Positions 44,589-53,435 of a stretch of DNA of 64,000 nt are shown piece after piece. Each line of letters begins with the position of its first letter. The first letter of the stretch is position 1. The DNA is from CAVVEQ01 sp963806635 (GTDB lineage Bacteria; Chloroflexota; Anaerolineae; Anaerolineales; Anaerolineaceae), in NCBI GenBank assembly GCA_963806635.1, contig CAWDZA010000015.1, positions 1,488,001 through 1,552,000 of the forward strand. The letters are read 5' to 3'. The translations under genes and the position numbers were made by a program. Under the pieces are notes generated by a model. It saw nothing but the letters and a program-made list of their open reading frames with translations, was not told where the DNA came from and made no database searches.

Positions 44589-45884
44589 TTACGGGTTCAC
44601 CCCCCAGGATTGAAGCATCTGAAGCGCTGGCGCGAAGCCTTCATGGTAGATCAATGCCTGGCGCATATCCTGGATGCCGCCCTCGGTGTCGCCGATGGCG
44701 TAGCGTGCCATCCCGCGCCAGTAGTAGCTTTCCTCCAGGGCAGGTTCGTTGTCGCGTACAAGCTTGATCGAATTTTCTGTGGCGTAATTGATCACATCCA
44801 TGTACCGTCCAGCGTAATAATAAGCAAAATACGGCCCGGTCTGATACCATAGTATGCGATAAGGGCGGCTATTCAGATCCCTGGGCAGGTTGTTGTACAC
44901 GGTGAAAGCTTCATCGTAAGCCTGCGCCGCGCCGTTGTAATCCTGCAGTCTCACCAGGTTTGTGCCTATGTTGTACCAGTCGAAGAACTGGTCCATGCCG
45001 CTTTCCCGGTAGACCAGCTCCGTAGCCTGCTGGTAGGCGTTTTTGAAGTTCTGGGTCTCGTCCGCGTCATCCCCCAATATGCCCATCACCTCTTCCTCCC
45101 GGTCGGGGGAATATAGAATGGTGTAAGTGTGATTGAATCCCTTCCACTCGCCCAGCAATTTTTCATAAGATTCTTCGTAATTCGAGTGGATGAACGAATC
45201 CTGGGCGATGATCACCTGCCGGTTATCGTCATAGCCTGTGGCCACCTGGTAATGACCCATCCAGCTCAGGGAACCCTGCAGGTCGTGGAAGAATACCCCT
45301 TTTTCCAGCAGGACGGGAAACCCGGCAGCAATAAATTTCCGAATCGTATCCAGGTCCCCACCAACGCGGGTGACCGCGCCCAGCCCCTGGGATCGTGCAT
45401 AATCCTCCAGCTCATAGGGCATCACGTTCTTATCCTGGGGATAGGGTTTTACGGCTGCACCTACATCGGTGATGTTGCCGTTCCAGCCCCAGTAGGACAT
45501 GGCCATGGCCAGGTTGGCAGGAGCACAATAATTGAAGTAATTATGCTGCGAGAAATACTTCCCCCCATTGATTGCTGAGGTCGCTGGCAAAGGGGTGGAG
45601 GTGGGCTTGGGTTGTTCGGTGGGAATGGCTGTTTCCTGCACGGTGGGGGTGGCCGGGGGTGTTGCGATTGGCGCCAACGCGGTCAGGGTGGCATTCAGGG
45701 CTGGATCCGCGGTCCGTTCGGGTTGGAAAGAAACATCCTGCGGTGGGGCGATCAGCGAACGGGCGCGGATGACAGCCTGGTCCAACCTCCATGCCATGGA
45801 TGCGCGCGTGGTGGGAATCACAACCAGGATCAGGGCTATTAATAGGAGAAATACTCCAATACCAATAAATATTTTCTTAAGCAT
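44589..45884 (-). CDS. membrane-anchored C39-like peptidase with TPR tail
   Basis: A 431-residue protein. One N-terminal membrane helix (about 5-25) is followed by a Thr/Pro-rich stalk (about 65-105) and a C39-like cysteine peptidase domain (about 108-265), with the catalytic Cys in YCAPANLAMAMSYWGW, the His in MGHYQVATGYDD and the adjacent Asp. A TPR-like domain (about 285-430; DWYNIGTNLVRLQDYNGAAQAYDEA, SYYWRGMARYAIGDTEGG) ends the protein. C39 domains of this kind (C39_2) cleave small peptides outside the cell; no ABC transporter is fused or adjacent. The gene lies directly upstream of sbcD. Confidence 0.83.
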   Translation of the reverse strand: MLKKIFIGIGVFLLLIALILVVIPTTRASMAWRLDQAVIRARSLIAPPQDVSFQPERTADPALNATLTALAPIATPPATPTVQETAIPTEQPKPTSTPLPATSAINGGKYFSQHNYFNYCAPANLAMAMSYWGWNGNITDVGAAVKPYPQDKNVMPYELEDYARSQGLGAVTRVGGDLDTIRKFIAAGFPVLLEKGVFFHDLQGSLSWMGHYQVATGYDDNRQVIIAQDSFIHSNYEESYEKLLGEWKGFNHTYTILYSPDREEEVMGILGDDADETQNFKNAYQQATELVYRESGMDQFFDWYNIGTNLVRLQDYNGAAQAYDEAFTVYNNLPRDLNSRPYRILWYQTGPYFAYYYAGRYMDVINYATENSIKLVRDNEPALEESYYWRGMARYAIGDTEGGIQDMRQALIYHEGFAPALQMLQSWGVNP

Positions 45885-45936
45885 GAAAAAGATTATAACA
45901 AGATTTCATTTTGATACGCGCCAATCTGAAATTTGG

Positions 45937-45969
45937 ATAAAAAACCTCCTGACAATATTGCAGGAGGTT
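45937..45969 (-). terminator. terminator of the TPR/Ala-Pro protein gene
   Basis: AACCTCCTG/CAGGAGGTT stem of nine pairs with a 9-base loop, followed on the minus strand by TTTTTTATCC. It separates this gene from the C39/sbcD operon. Confidence 0.86.
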
Positions 45970-45993
45970 GGAGTTTCGTGGAACTTCCTGGAT

Positions 45994-46725
45994 TTATGGG
46001 AATAACTGTCTTATGTAAATGAAGCTGATCCCGGCGCACAAGAAAACAACGAATGAAATTAATATCGCGGGCAGCAACCACTTCAAGTTCCGCTTACGGC
46101 GGTGCTTTTGGACGGGGGGTTCAACCACGGCGGGTTCGAAGGCTGGCGCGGGCGCCGGGGTGGAGCTGACGGCAGCCACGGCGGCAGTTGTGGCCACGAA
46201 GGGTGGTGTGGCTGGCTTTTCCTCGACCACTGGCGCAGGCGGAGGAGGCGAGGCGAGTTTCTCCGCCGCGATGCCTATGGCTGGGATGGCTGCAAATGCA
46301 GCAGCGGACATGTCCTTTTCTTTTGGCGGTTCGGCTTCCGGAACGGGTGGAACGATCACTTCCGCGGCTGCCTGGATCACAGGAACTTCGGCAAACCCTG
46401 CAGCAGGAATCTCTTTTTCCACGCCTGTAGATTCCCCGGGAGCTGGCGCTGGGCTTTCGATGCTCGCTGCTTTTTCACCTTCTTCGGCTGCCTGGACTTC
46501 CTTGAGCATGTCGTAGGCTTTCTGCACCTTGACATCCTCCGGGTTCAGCTTCCGGCACACTTCCATGACCTTTAATTTATCCTCGTTGGTTTCGAGGGTC
46601 TCCACCATCCAGAACCAGGCGGGGATATTATGGGCATCTGTTCGGATGATCTCCTTTAAGATGGCCTGAGCTTCTTCGCGCTGTCCTGTTCGGATCAGGG
46701 TTACCGCGGCGTTTAGATCGGACAT
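45994..46725 (-). CDS. TPR protein with Ala/Pro-rich linker and C-terminal membrane anchor
   Basis: A 243-residue protein in three parts. A TPR-like pair (about 1-75; LIRTGQREEAQAILKEIIRTD and WFWMVETLETNEDKLKVMEVCRK) is followed by a low-complexity Ala/Pro/Glu-rich linker (about 80-205) and one membrane helix (about 217-238) after the basic cluster HRRKRNLKW. The C-terminal anchor leaves the TPR domain in the cytosol. Similar N-terminal TPR units with LNPEDVKVQKAYDML-like ends occur in many Chloroflexota proteins of unknown role. It is a monocistronic unit with its own terminator. Confidence 0.72.
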   Translation of the reverse strand: MSDLNAAVTLIRTGQREEAQAILKEIIRTDAHNIPAWFWMVETLETNEDKLKVMEVCRKLNPEDVKVQKAYDMLKEVQAAEEGEKAASIESPAPAPGESTGVEKEIPAAGFAEVPVIQAAAEVIVPPVPEAEPPKEKDMSAAAFAAIPAIGIAAEKLASPPPPAPVVEEKPATPPFVATTAAVAAVSSTPAPAPAFEPAVVEPPVQKHRRKRNLKWLLPAILISFVVFLCAGISFIYIRQLFP

Positions 46726-46843
46726 GCAGTTCTCCTTTTCCCTGCCTTGCTGGAATTAAATCCATAAACGGGGATCAACCTCCGTTTATAAGATAATAGA
46801 AAACTTCGTTGCAACTGTCAAGCCAAATTGTGTTTGTTTTTGG

Positions 46844-46871
46844 TAAAAAAACCGGCGGGATGCCGGTTTTT
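46844..46871 (-). terminator. terminator of the UPF0316 gene (bidirectional form)
   Basis: AAAACCGGC/GCCGGTTTT-type hairpin with a 5-base loop and an A run on one side and a T run on the other, 37 bases beyond the UPF0316 stop. Confidence 0.8.
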
Positions 46872-46907
46872 ACGATGTTAATGCGAAATACTTGCCGGTG
46901 CGCCAGC

Positions 46908-47435
46908 TCAAGCCCGCCAGAATCCCCTCCGCACCGGACGCATATCCTCCACGGTGACGAATGCGTTCGGATCCACCTCCAGGACGATTGTGTCCACGTT
47001 GCCGATATCCTTGCGCAAAACACTGCAGTGCAGCACGGTCACGGTGCCATCCTTGCCGCGTGCCGGGATCTCGGTCACGGCGTACCCTTCCTTGCGCAGC
47101 GATTCAGCAACAGCCGCGCCGCGCATCGAGCTGATGATGGTCATCAGCGAGTGACCCACAGCCAGGCGTTCCTCGATCTTCATCCCCACCACATTGCCGG
47201 TGGCGAAACCAGCCGCGTAGCCGATGATATTGAATACATTTCCCAGGTGGGTAAGCACCGAACTGATGGCAATGATGAAGATAAGGGATTGAAAGAAGCC
47301 CAGGATCCAGGCCAGCCCCTTGCGCCCGCGCATAACGAAAAGGACGCGCAGGGTATCCAGCGACATATCGATAACCCGCAATCCAAAGATGAGCAGCCCG
47401 CCAAGCAGCGCCGTCCAGGTGAAAGTGAAATCCAT
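46908..47435 (-). CDS. UPF0316 family membrane protein (DUF5698-DUF2179)
   Basis: A 175-residue protein. Residues 5-95 hold three helices with the family motifs LRVIDMSLDTLRVLFVMRG and GYAAGFATGNVVGMKIEERLA. Residues 105-170 form a DUF2179 soluble domain with GAAVAESLRKEGYAVTEIPARG and VEDMRPVRRGF. DUF2179 is thought to bind small ligands (it occurs in YitT-type proteins), but the function is unknown. The ATG at 47435 is chosen because AGGAGG lies six bases before it. Confidence 0.88.
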   Translation of the reverse strand: MDFTFTWTALLGGLLIFGLRVIDMSLDTLRVLFVMRGRKGLAWILGFFQSLIFIIAISSVLTHLGNVFNIIGYAAGFATGNVVGMKIEERLAVGHSLMTIISSMRGAAVAESLRKEGYAVTEIPARGKDGTVTVLHCSVLRKDIGNVDTIVLEVDPNAFVTVEDMRPVRRGFWRA

Positions 47436-47508
47436 GATCAACCTCCTGCATGGGTCCGGCCAGGAAAATTCCAGACCCTCAATTATTTATACTCCAAAAT
47501 TGATCGAT

Positions 47509-47541
47509 AAAAAAACGGGAGGCTCTTTGAGCGCTCCCGGT
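47509..47541 (-). terminator. terminator of the glycogen phosphorylase gene
   Basis: CGGGAG...CTCCCG stem with an internal GC pair, followed on the minus strand by a run of seven T residues (TTTTTTTATCG), 40 bases past the stop codon. Confidence 0.8.
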
Positions 47542-47580
47542 ATTTTCGCAAACCATCCTTTTGAGATTTAGCGCGAGAGC

Positions 47581-49742
47581 TTACTTTTCCCCTTCATCCT
47601 TCAAAATGGGGAAATAAGAATCGTCGAGGTATTCCTTCACCATGCGCCGGGTGCTGAACTGGGGCGCCAGGGTGCGGATGGATTCCTTGATGCGTGTGAT
47701 CCAATCCATTGGTAGGTTATCGCTTGTTCGGCTGGAATAAAAACAGGGAACGATCTCGTTTTCCAATACCGATAATAGGCTTTCAGCATCGGCTGCGTCC
47801 TGCTCACCCAGATCCGCCATATCCGCGTCCTGTCCTATTGCCCAGCCGTTGTTGCCGTTATAGCCTTCCCGCCACCAGCCATCCAACACCGAGAAGTTCA
47901 GCACGCCGTTCATGGCTGCTTTCATACCGGAAGTGCCCGAGGCTTCGTTCGGTCGGCGGGGGGTATTTAACCACACGTCCACGCCCTGCACCAGGTAGCG
48001 GGCCATGTTCATGTCGTAATCTTCCAGGAAGACCAGCCTCCCGCCGGAACGGGAATCCTTTACCGCACGATAGACCTGCTGAATGACCATCTTCCCGGGC
48101 TCATCGGCAGGGTGTGCCTTTCCGGCAAAGATTATTTGCACGGGCATGTTCACATTATCGATGATGTGGAGCAGCCGTTCGTAATCGGTCAGCACCAAAT
48201 TACCGCGTTTGTAGGTGGCAAAACGTCGGGCAAAGCCGATGGTAAGTGCGTACGGATCGAGAAGCACGCCACCTGCCACCACCTGCACCGGCGAGATCGT
48301 ACCGCTCAGCCATTGCTTGCGGGCGCGGTCTTCAATGAAGGTAAGAAGTTTGCGGCGCAGGTGCCGGCGAACCGCCCAGAGCTCGCCTGCGGGAATATTC
48401 TCAATCCCTGCCCAGGCTTCCGGGTCATCCATCCTGCTCCACCACTGGGGACCCAGATAGCGGTCATAGAGTACCCGCTGACGTCTGGCAAGCCAGGAAC
48501 CCACGTGCACGCCGTTGGTAACATGGCTGATGGGGACCTCATCCACCTCCACATCCGGCCAGAGGAAATGCCACATCTGCCGTGCCACCTGTCCATGCAG
48601 CTCGGAAACAGCATTGGCATGGTTAGATAGTTTAATGCCAGAACCGGCATGCTGAAGGATTGTCCCCAGCTCTCCTGCTGGCTGCCCAATCCCATAAACT
48701 GGTCACGGGTGATCTTAAGCTCCGCCCAGTATTGACTGAAATATTTCTCGACCAGCCAGCTCTGAAACACGTCGTTTCCGGCCGGAACCGGGGTGTGGGT
48801 GGTGAAGATGTTGCCCCTGCGGACAGTCTCTTTGGCTTCATCGAGGGATGCTCCCTGGATGATCTGCTCGCGCAGACGTTCCAGGGTGAGAAAAGCGGAA
48901 TGACCTTCATTCATATGCCAAATGCAGGGATCCTCGCCCAGGGTGCGCAGCGCCCTCACCCCGCCGATCCCCAGGAGGATTTCCTGTACCATGCGGGTTT
49001 CAGGATCATTGGTGTAGAGCCGGGCGGTCAGGTCACGGTCAGCCGGGCTGTTTTCCGGCAAATTGGTATCCAGCAGGTAAAGGGGGATTCGCCCCACCTG
49101 CACCTGCCAGATGCGAGCAGTGATCTCCCTGCCGGTTAGCTCGAGCGTGAACTTGACAGGTTTTCCTTTTTCGTCGGCGAGCTCCCAGATAGGCATTTGC
49201 TGAAAATCGAGGATCTGATTGCGCGTCTCCTGCCAGCCATCTTCGGAGATCTTCTGGACAAAATATCCCTGGTTATAAATAAAACCGACCGCTACCAGTG
49301 GGATGCCCAGGTCGCTGGATTCCTTCAGGTGATCGCCCGCAAGCACGCCCAAACCGCCAGCGTAGACCGGCAGTGATTCATGCAATCCGAATTCAAACGA
49401 GAAATACGCCGCGGTTTTATCCTTCAGGTTCTGATGGTTCTCTTTGAACCAGGTCTTCTCCGCCTTCATATACTCATCGAAAGCGGTTAGGATGCGGTCG
49501 TAGGCTTCCAGATAATTACGTCCGGCGGTGACTGCGTTTAGCTGCGCCCGCTGGACCTGGTGTAAAAATGCCACCGGGTTGTGATTGGTTTTTTCCCAGA
49601 GGAATTTATCGATCTGCCCAAAGAGGTTCTGGGCGTCGGGATTCCAGACCCACCAGAGGTTGAATGCCAGTTCGCCCAGGCGGCTGATCCGTGGAGGCAG
49701 GCTGAAATGATTTGAAACCGGCTTGCGAATGATACCTGGCAT
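47581..49742 (-). CDS. glgP: alpha-glucan (glycogen/maltodextrin) phosphorylase, one frame change
   Basis: About 720 residues in two pieces joined near 48630. The short GT35 form (about 700-850 residues, as in thermophiles) begins with RISRLGELAFNLWWVWNPDA and contains YFSFEFGLHESLPVYAGGLG (substrate loop), IWHMNEGHSAFL, FTTHTPVPAGNDVF, ISHVTNGVHV, FARRFATYKRGNL, and the PLP-binding Lys in EASGTSGMKAAMNG. It releases glucose-1-phosphate from storage glucans. The missing bases between pieces cover only a few codons (LALNLSNHANAVS). Downstream is a terminator. No glycogen synthase is in the window. Confidence 0.9.
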
Positions 49743-49802
49743 CAGGTGTAAGTTCCTTGACGATCTGAGGTGGCAAACCGCACGATTATATCACTTCCCC
49801 CA

Positions 49803-50198
49803 TCAGGGAGCTTTACTAATGGAGCTGATGAACCAATTCTGGTTTTGCTGCACCAGGGTGAAAAGGATCGCCGCCTCGGCGCCTCCTGCGCGTATGCCAA
49901 TCGTCACCTGCGCCTCGGGTCCGGTACGGGCGACGGATTGCACCGCAAAGCCTTCGATCATTCCATCCAGTGGAAGCAATTTTCCATAATTTTCCACGGG
50001 CGTTTGATCGCGCAGCGCGGGCACCAGGTACCCGCCCAGCTGCTGGGGTGCTTCCTGATAATCGGTCAGGAACTCCTGCACGATCTCTTCGGGGAGGATC
50101 TTTTCCACAGGGGTTTCCGCTGCAGGTGCAGCGGTTGGTGAAGCACAAGCCGCCAGAAATATGAGACCGAGTAACACAATGAATGGTTTGGTTGTCAT
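49803..50198 (-). CDS. small lipoprotein of unknown function
   Basis: A 131-residue lipoprotein with signal residues 1-17 and lipobox LAAC, a short Ala/Thr/Pro stalk, then a compact alpha/beta domain (EEIVQEFLTDYQEAPQQLGGYL at about 37-58 and AILFTLVQQNQNWFISSI at the end). The overall plan, a helix with the FLxxY motif and a final FxLxxxxxxWxI strand pair, resembles nuclear-transport-factor-2-like or DUF4878-type domains, but I cannot assign it firmly. It stands just upstream of glgP, separated by 60 bases. Confidence 0.7.
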   Translation of the reverse strand: MTTKPFIVLLGLIFLAACASPTAAPAAETPVEKILPEEIVQEFLTDYQEAPQQLGGYLVPALRDQTPVENYGKLLPLDGMIEGFAVQSVARTGPEAQVTIGIRAGGAEAAILFTLVQQNQNWFISSISKAP

Positions 50199-50225
50199 GG
50201 GAGAAATTTTAACACAAGGCAGGCA

Positions 50226-50258
50226 AAATAAAGAGGCGGTCCATTCTGGACCGCCTCT
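50226..50258 (-). terminator. terminator of the modular secreted protein gene
   Basis: GAGGCGGTCC/GGACCGCCTC stem of ten pairs with a 5-base loop, then TTTATTTTG on the minus strand, 17 bases after the stop. Confidence 0.87.
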
Positions 50259-50274
50259 GTGATGAATGATCTGG

Positions 50275-51705
50275 TTATGGAGCTGTTACGTTATAGAACC
50301 AGTTGTAGGCGTAATTGTAGGGGCTTTCCAGTCGAAGGGCGATCTGGTAGCTGCCCGCCAGGCTGGCAGGAATATTGTAGGTGGCCGTGATGGTTCCCCC
50401 AGCACCGGTCTCGGTGGTTCCCACCACCGTGCCGCCAGTTCCATAACCCCCGTATGGACCCATTGTTACCGCAAAGGTCTGGTTCGCCGGGAAGTTATAA
50501 CCGGTGATGGTTACGGTGCTGTTGGCAACCACCGAATTGATAAAGAAGTAAGGGTAACCGGTATATCCAGAAGGTGGTGGATTGGCTGGAGCAGGCGTGG
50601 TGCCTGGTGCTGCAGTTGCCACAGGCGCGGGAGGTGGAGCCGCACTGGTGGTACCCATATTGGTGAACCAGTTGTAGGCATAATACCCCTGGGAGCTGTC
50701 CATGCGAATGGCGATCGCGTCTGCGGATTTCAGCGACGCTGGAATGGAATAGGTGGCCTCAAACGAGCCGCCCGCGCCTGAATCGGTGGTGCCCACGATC
50801 TCGCCGTTGATCCCGTAGGTTCCGTAGGGCCCCATGCGGACGGTGAATGCCTGCCCCGGGGGGAAGTTGTTCGTTCGAATTGTGACTGATTCACCCGGCT
50901 TTACGGTAACGATCGAGAATGTCGGAACGTAAGAAACATAGCTGCCGCCGCTCGTGCTGCCAGTAGTTCCACCTGAGGTGGAGCCGCCCGTGGAAGGCGC
51001 CGCGCCTCCGCCTGACTTGTTGTAAAAAGCTACCGAAACGGATCCGGCGCCATCATCAGCAACCATGAGCAGGTCTATGATGCTCTGCCCGTATAGCTGC
51101 GAAGGTATGGTGTATATAACCCCGAAGATGCCGCTGTCGCCCGAGAAGGTGCGCGCCACCAGCACACCGTTTACCCCGTTTGTGCCATGTTTGCCCATAT
51201 AGACATTGAAAAATGTACCCTGGGGTAAGTTGGCAGTGCGTACGTCCACATACTCATCAGGGGAGACGTTCTGAACAAACAATTGCCAGTTGGAAGTGCT
51301 GCTACTGGTTCCCGAGGGAGGAAGCGTTCCCCCTGCCGGTTTCGATGATCCCCCCACCTGATTTACGAAGGGACCGTAGGCAACATATTCTCCATCCGCA
51401 GTCTCCAGACGGAGGACAATCGTGTTCAGCCCATTCAGCGCAGAGGGAATGGCGAAGGTGCGATCAAGAACACCGCCCTCGCCAGTGAAAGTGGTGGTGA
51501 CGTAATACCCAAGGCCTGCTGAGCCGGCCGGACCCATCGTAACGGTCATATTGGCACCCTCAGGGAATCCCCAGGTGTGGATCGTGACCGAGGAGTTCGG
51601 ATCCACAGAGGTGATGTAAAATCCCATCGAGGAAGCACCTGCCGGGATCACAACCAATCCGATCAACAACGTTGCCACAAAGAAGGAATAGATGATTCGT
51701 TTCAT
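50275..51705 (-). CDS. secreted protein with four MGxYG/IPASL repeat modules
   Basis: A 476-residue exported protein with signal peptide 1-25. Four modules of about 85-90 residues each (about 28-115, 138-228, 262-352, 385-476) share a fixed plan: SVTI-x-T-x-x-FP-x-G-x-x-FxVxMG-x-x-G, then G-x-VV-x-TT-x-x-GAGG, then ATY-x-IPASL, then IAIRLES-x-x-G-YYAYNWF. They are joined by Ser/Gly/Thr/Pro-rich linkers. Each module is probably an all-beta domain. I know this repeat as common in secreted Anaerolineae proteins, with no assigned function; surface or extracellular matrix roles are likely. No sortase or dockerin signal is visible. Confidence 0.8.
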   Translation of the reverse strand: MKRIIYSFFVATLLIGLVVIPAGASSMGFYITSVDPNSSVTIHTWGFPEGANMTVTMGPAGSAGLGYYVTTTFTGEGGVLDRTFAIPSALNGLNTIVLRLETADGEYVAYGPFVNQVGGSSKPAGGTLPPSGTSSSTSNWQLFVQNVSPDEYVDVRTANLPQGTFFNVYMGKHGTNGVNGVLVARTFSGDSGIFGVIYTIPSQLYGQSIIDLLMVADDGAGSVSVAFYNKSGGGAAPSTGGSTSGGTTGSTSGGSYVSYVPTFSIVTVKPGESVTIRTNNFPPGQAFTVRMGPYGTYGINGEIVGTTDSGAGGSFEATYSIPASLKSADAIAIRMDSSQGYYAYNWFTNMGTTSAAPPPAPVATAAPGTTPAPANPPPSGYTGYPYFFINSVVANSTVTITGYNFPANQTFAVTMGPYGGYGTGGTVVGTTETGAGGTITATYNIPASLAGSYQIALRLESPYNYAYNWFYNVTAP

Positions 51706-52062
51706 AGTATTTTTCTCCTACTGTTCCATTAATAGCACTATAAGTATAACGAAAGCTTAAAATTGCCGCAAGAAGGCAAGAAAAGTGCCACCTAACAGTT
51801 ATGTTAGGGGAAATTAGGCTAATTTGGGGAAAAGAGGGGGTTGATGAGTTGATTTGTTGATTGGTTGAGTTGTTGAAGAGGTGTAAGGTTAGCGTTGTCG
51901 GATTGGGAATAGAAACCAAACACGTGATATAAATTTTTAATACTTACCTTAAATAAATTTATTGCTATCCTGCCCGCCTCTCCGTTTAAACCCTTTCAAC
52001 CTCCCACCTCTACTATTCAACAATCAACACTCAACCATTCAACTCCCCTCCCCTTCCTCTAC
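51706..52062. repeat. intergenic region with a long imperfect inverted repeat
   Basis: No gene. A G/T-rich arm (51831-51890, built on repeated TTGA units such as TTGATTTGTTGATTGGTTGA) is matched by a C/A-rich arm (about 51995-52056), which is its imperfect reverse complement over some 55 bases, including AGAGGTG near one end and the GGGG run at the other. A separate small hairpin CCTAACA/TGTTAGG lies at 51791-51808 near the start of the minus-strand secreted protein gene. Confidence 0.6.
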
Positions 52063-52068
52063 TATAAT
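52063..52068 (+). promoter_or_regulatory. -10 box for the beta-glucosidase gene
   Basis: TATAAT 20 bases before the ATG, immediately followed by the AGGAAAGG ribosome site. The region upstream is the C-rich arm of the inverted repeat; no clear -35 is seen. Confidence 0.4.
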
Positions 52069-52088
52069 TCAGGAAAGGTTTAGTCCAC

Positions 52089-53423
52089 ATGCCAAAAGCC
52101 TCCTACCATTTTCCCCAGGGCTTCCTGTGGGGCACTGCCACTTCCTCTCACCAGGTGGAAGGCGGCAACACCAACAATAACTGGTCTGCCTGGGAGAACA
52201 CGCCAGGAAGGATCGTAAACGGGCAAAAAGCCGGCCTGGCCTGTGACTGGTGGGGCGGGCACTGGCGGGAGGATTTTGACCGTGCCGCAGAGGGCGGGCA
52301 AACCTCCCACCGGCTCTCCCTCGAATGGAGCCGCATTCAGCCCTCCCGTGACCGCTGGGATGAGGACAGCCTGGCGTATTACCGCGAAATGATCACCGGG
52401 TTGAATCAGCGCGGCATCAAACCCATGATCACCCTGCACCACTTCACCGATCCACTCTGGCTGATGGATTCAAATGGTTGGCTCAACGAAGAGACTCCCG
52501 CGCTGTTTGCGGCTTACGTGAAAAAAACCGTTGCCTCTTTGAGCGATACGTGCGACCTGTGGTGCACGCTCAACGAGCCCAATCTTTATGCCCTGCTGGG
52601 ATATGTGGCAGGCAACTTCCCCCCAGGCAGGCGGGGCGATCTGGGCGCGTTATTCACTGTTTACGAAAACCTGTTAAAAGCCCATGCCCTCGCCTACCTT
52701 GCGATCCATGAGCTGCAGCCGGAATCGCAGGTGGGATTGGCCATCAACCGCTCGCTGCTGGTAGCCGGCAGGCGCTGGAACCTGGCTGACCGCTGGGTCA
52801 CCCACATGGCCAATTGGATCAGCGGGGATGCCTTTATGCGTCCTTTCCAAACGGGGGTTTTCAAACTCCTGGGCAGAAAGCGTCGTATCTCCGGATTGAA
52901 GGGCAGCCTGGATTACTTCGGGATGAATTATTATTACCGCCAGATCATGGAAGTGGCTCCCCGCGAGAAAAATGGGCTGTATTCAAGGATCTTCTATGAA
53001 GAGGATGGCGAGCCCAGCCCGAGCGGGAAATTTGGCAACACCCCACGCGGCATGTATGCGGCGCTCACCTGGGCCAAAGGTTTCAACCTGCCGATCTACA
53101 TTACCGAAAACGGTATCGAGGACCGCGAGGACAGCCTGCGCCGAAGGTACATCATCCAAAACCTGCACCAGGTCTGGCGGGCGGTGAATATGAGCCTCCC
53201 GGTCCGGGGGTACTACCACTGGTCGCTGGTGGATAACTTCGAATGGACCGACGGCTGGGAAAACCGCTTTGGTTTGTGGGAGTTGGATACCGCCACCCAG
53301 GCACGCACGCCGCGCCAGAGTGCCGGGTTATATGCAGAAATTTGTCACGAGAATGGGATCACCACCGAATTAGTGGAACGATATTGCCCGGAAGTGCTGG
53401 AGAAAGTATTTCCGTTTAATTAA
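52089..53423 (+). CDS. GH1 beta-glucosidase/beta-glycosidase
   Basis: A 444-residue cytosolic glycosidase of family GH1, full length. N-terminal FLWGTATSSHQVEGG is the family signature. The acid/base Glu163 is in CTLNEPNLYA and the nucleophile Glu340 in YITENGIED. Other family residues include YYHWSLVDNFEWTDGWENRFGL near the C terminus, where the aglycone and glucose O4/O6 are bound. It would hydrolyse cellobiose or other beta-glucosides; specificity cannot be told. The gene is single and convergent with tatC, only 12 bases apart, without a visible terminator. Confidence 0.92.
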   Translation: MPKASYHFPQGFLWGTATSSHQVEGGNTNNNWSAWENTPGRIVNGQKAGLACDWWGGHWREDFDRAAEGGQTSHRLSLEWSRIQPSRDRWDEDSLAYYREMITGLNQRGIKPMITLHHFTDPLWLMDSNGWLNEETPALFAAYVKKTVASLSDTCDLWCTLNEPNLYALLGYVAGNFPPGRRGDLGALFTVYENLLKAHALAYLAIHELQPESQVGLAINRSLLVAGRRWNLADRWVTHMANWISGDAFMRPFQTGVFKLLGRKRRISGLKGSLDYFGMNYYYRQIMEVAPREKNGLYSRIFYEEDGEPSPSGKFGNTPRGMYAALTWAKGFNLPIYITENGIEDREDSLRRRYIIQNLHQVWRAVNMSLPVRGYYHWSLVDNFEWTDGWENRFGLWELDTATQARTPRQSAGLYAEICHENGITTELVERYCPEVLEKVFPFN

Positions 53424-53435
53424 TATTTAACATAC

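Noticed and set aside
47581..49742. Pseudogenisation of glgP, prs, aspS, fpg, pfkA and sbcC
   Set aside because: Catalytic motifs are intact on both sides of every break and essential genes are included, so sequencing indels explain the pattern better.
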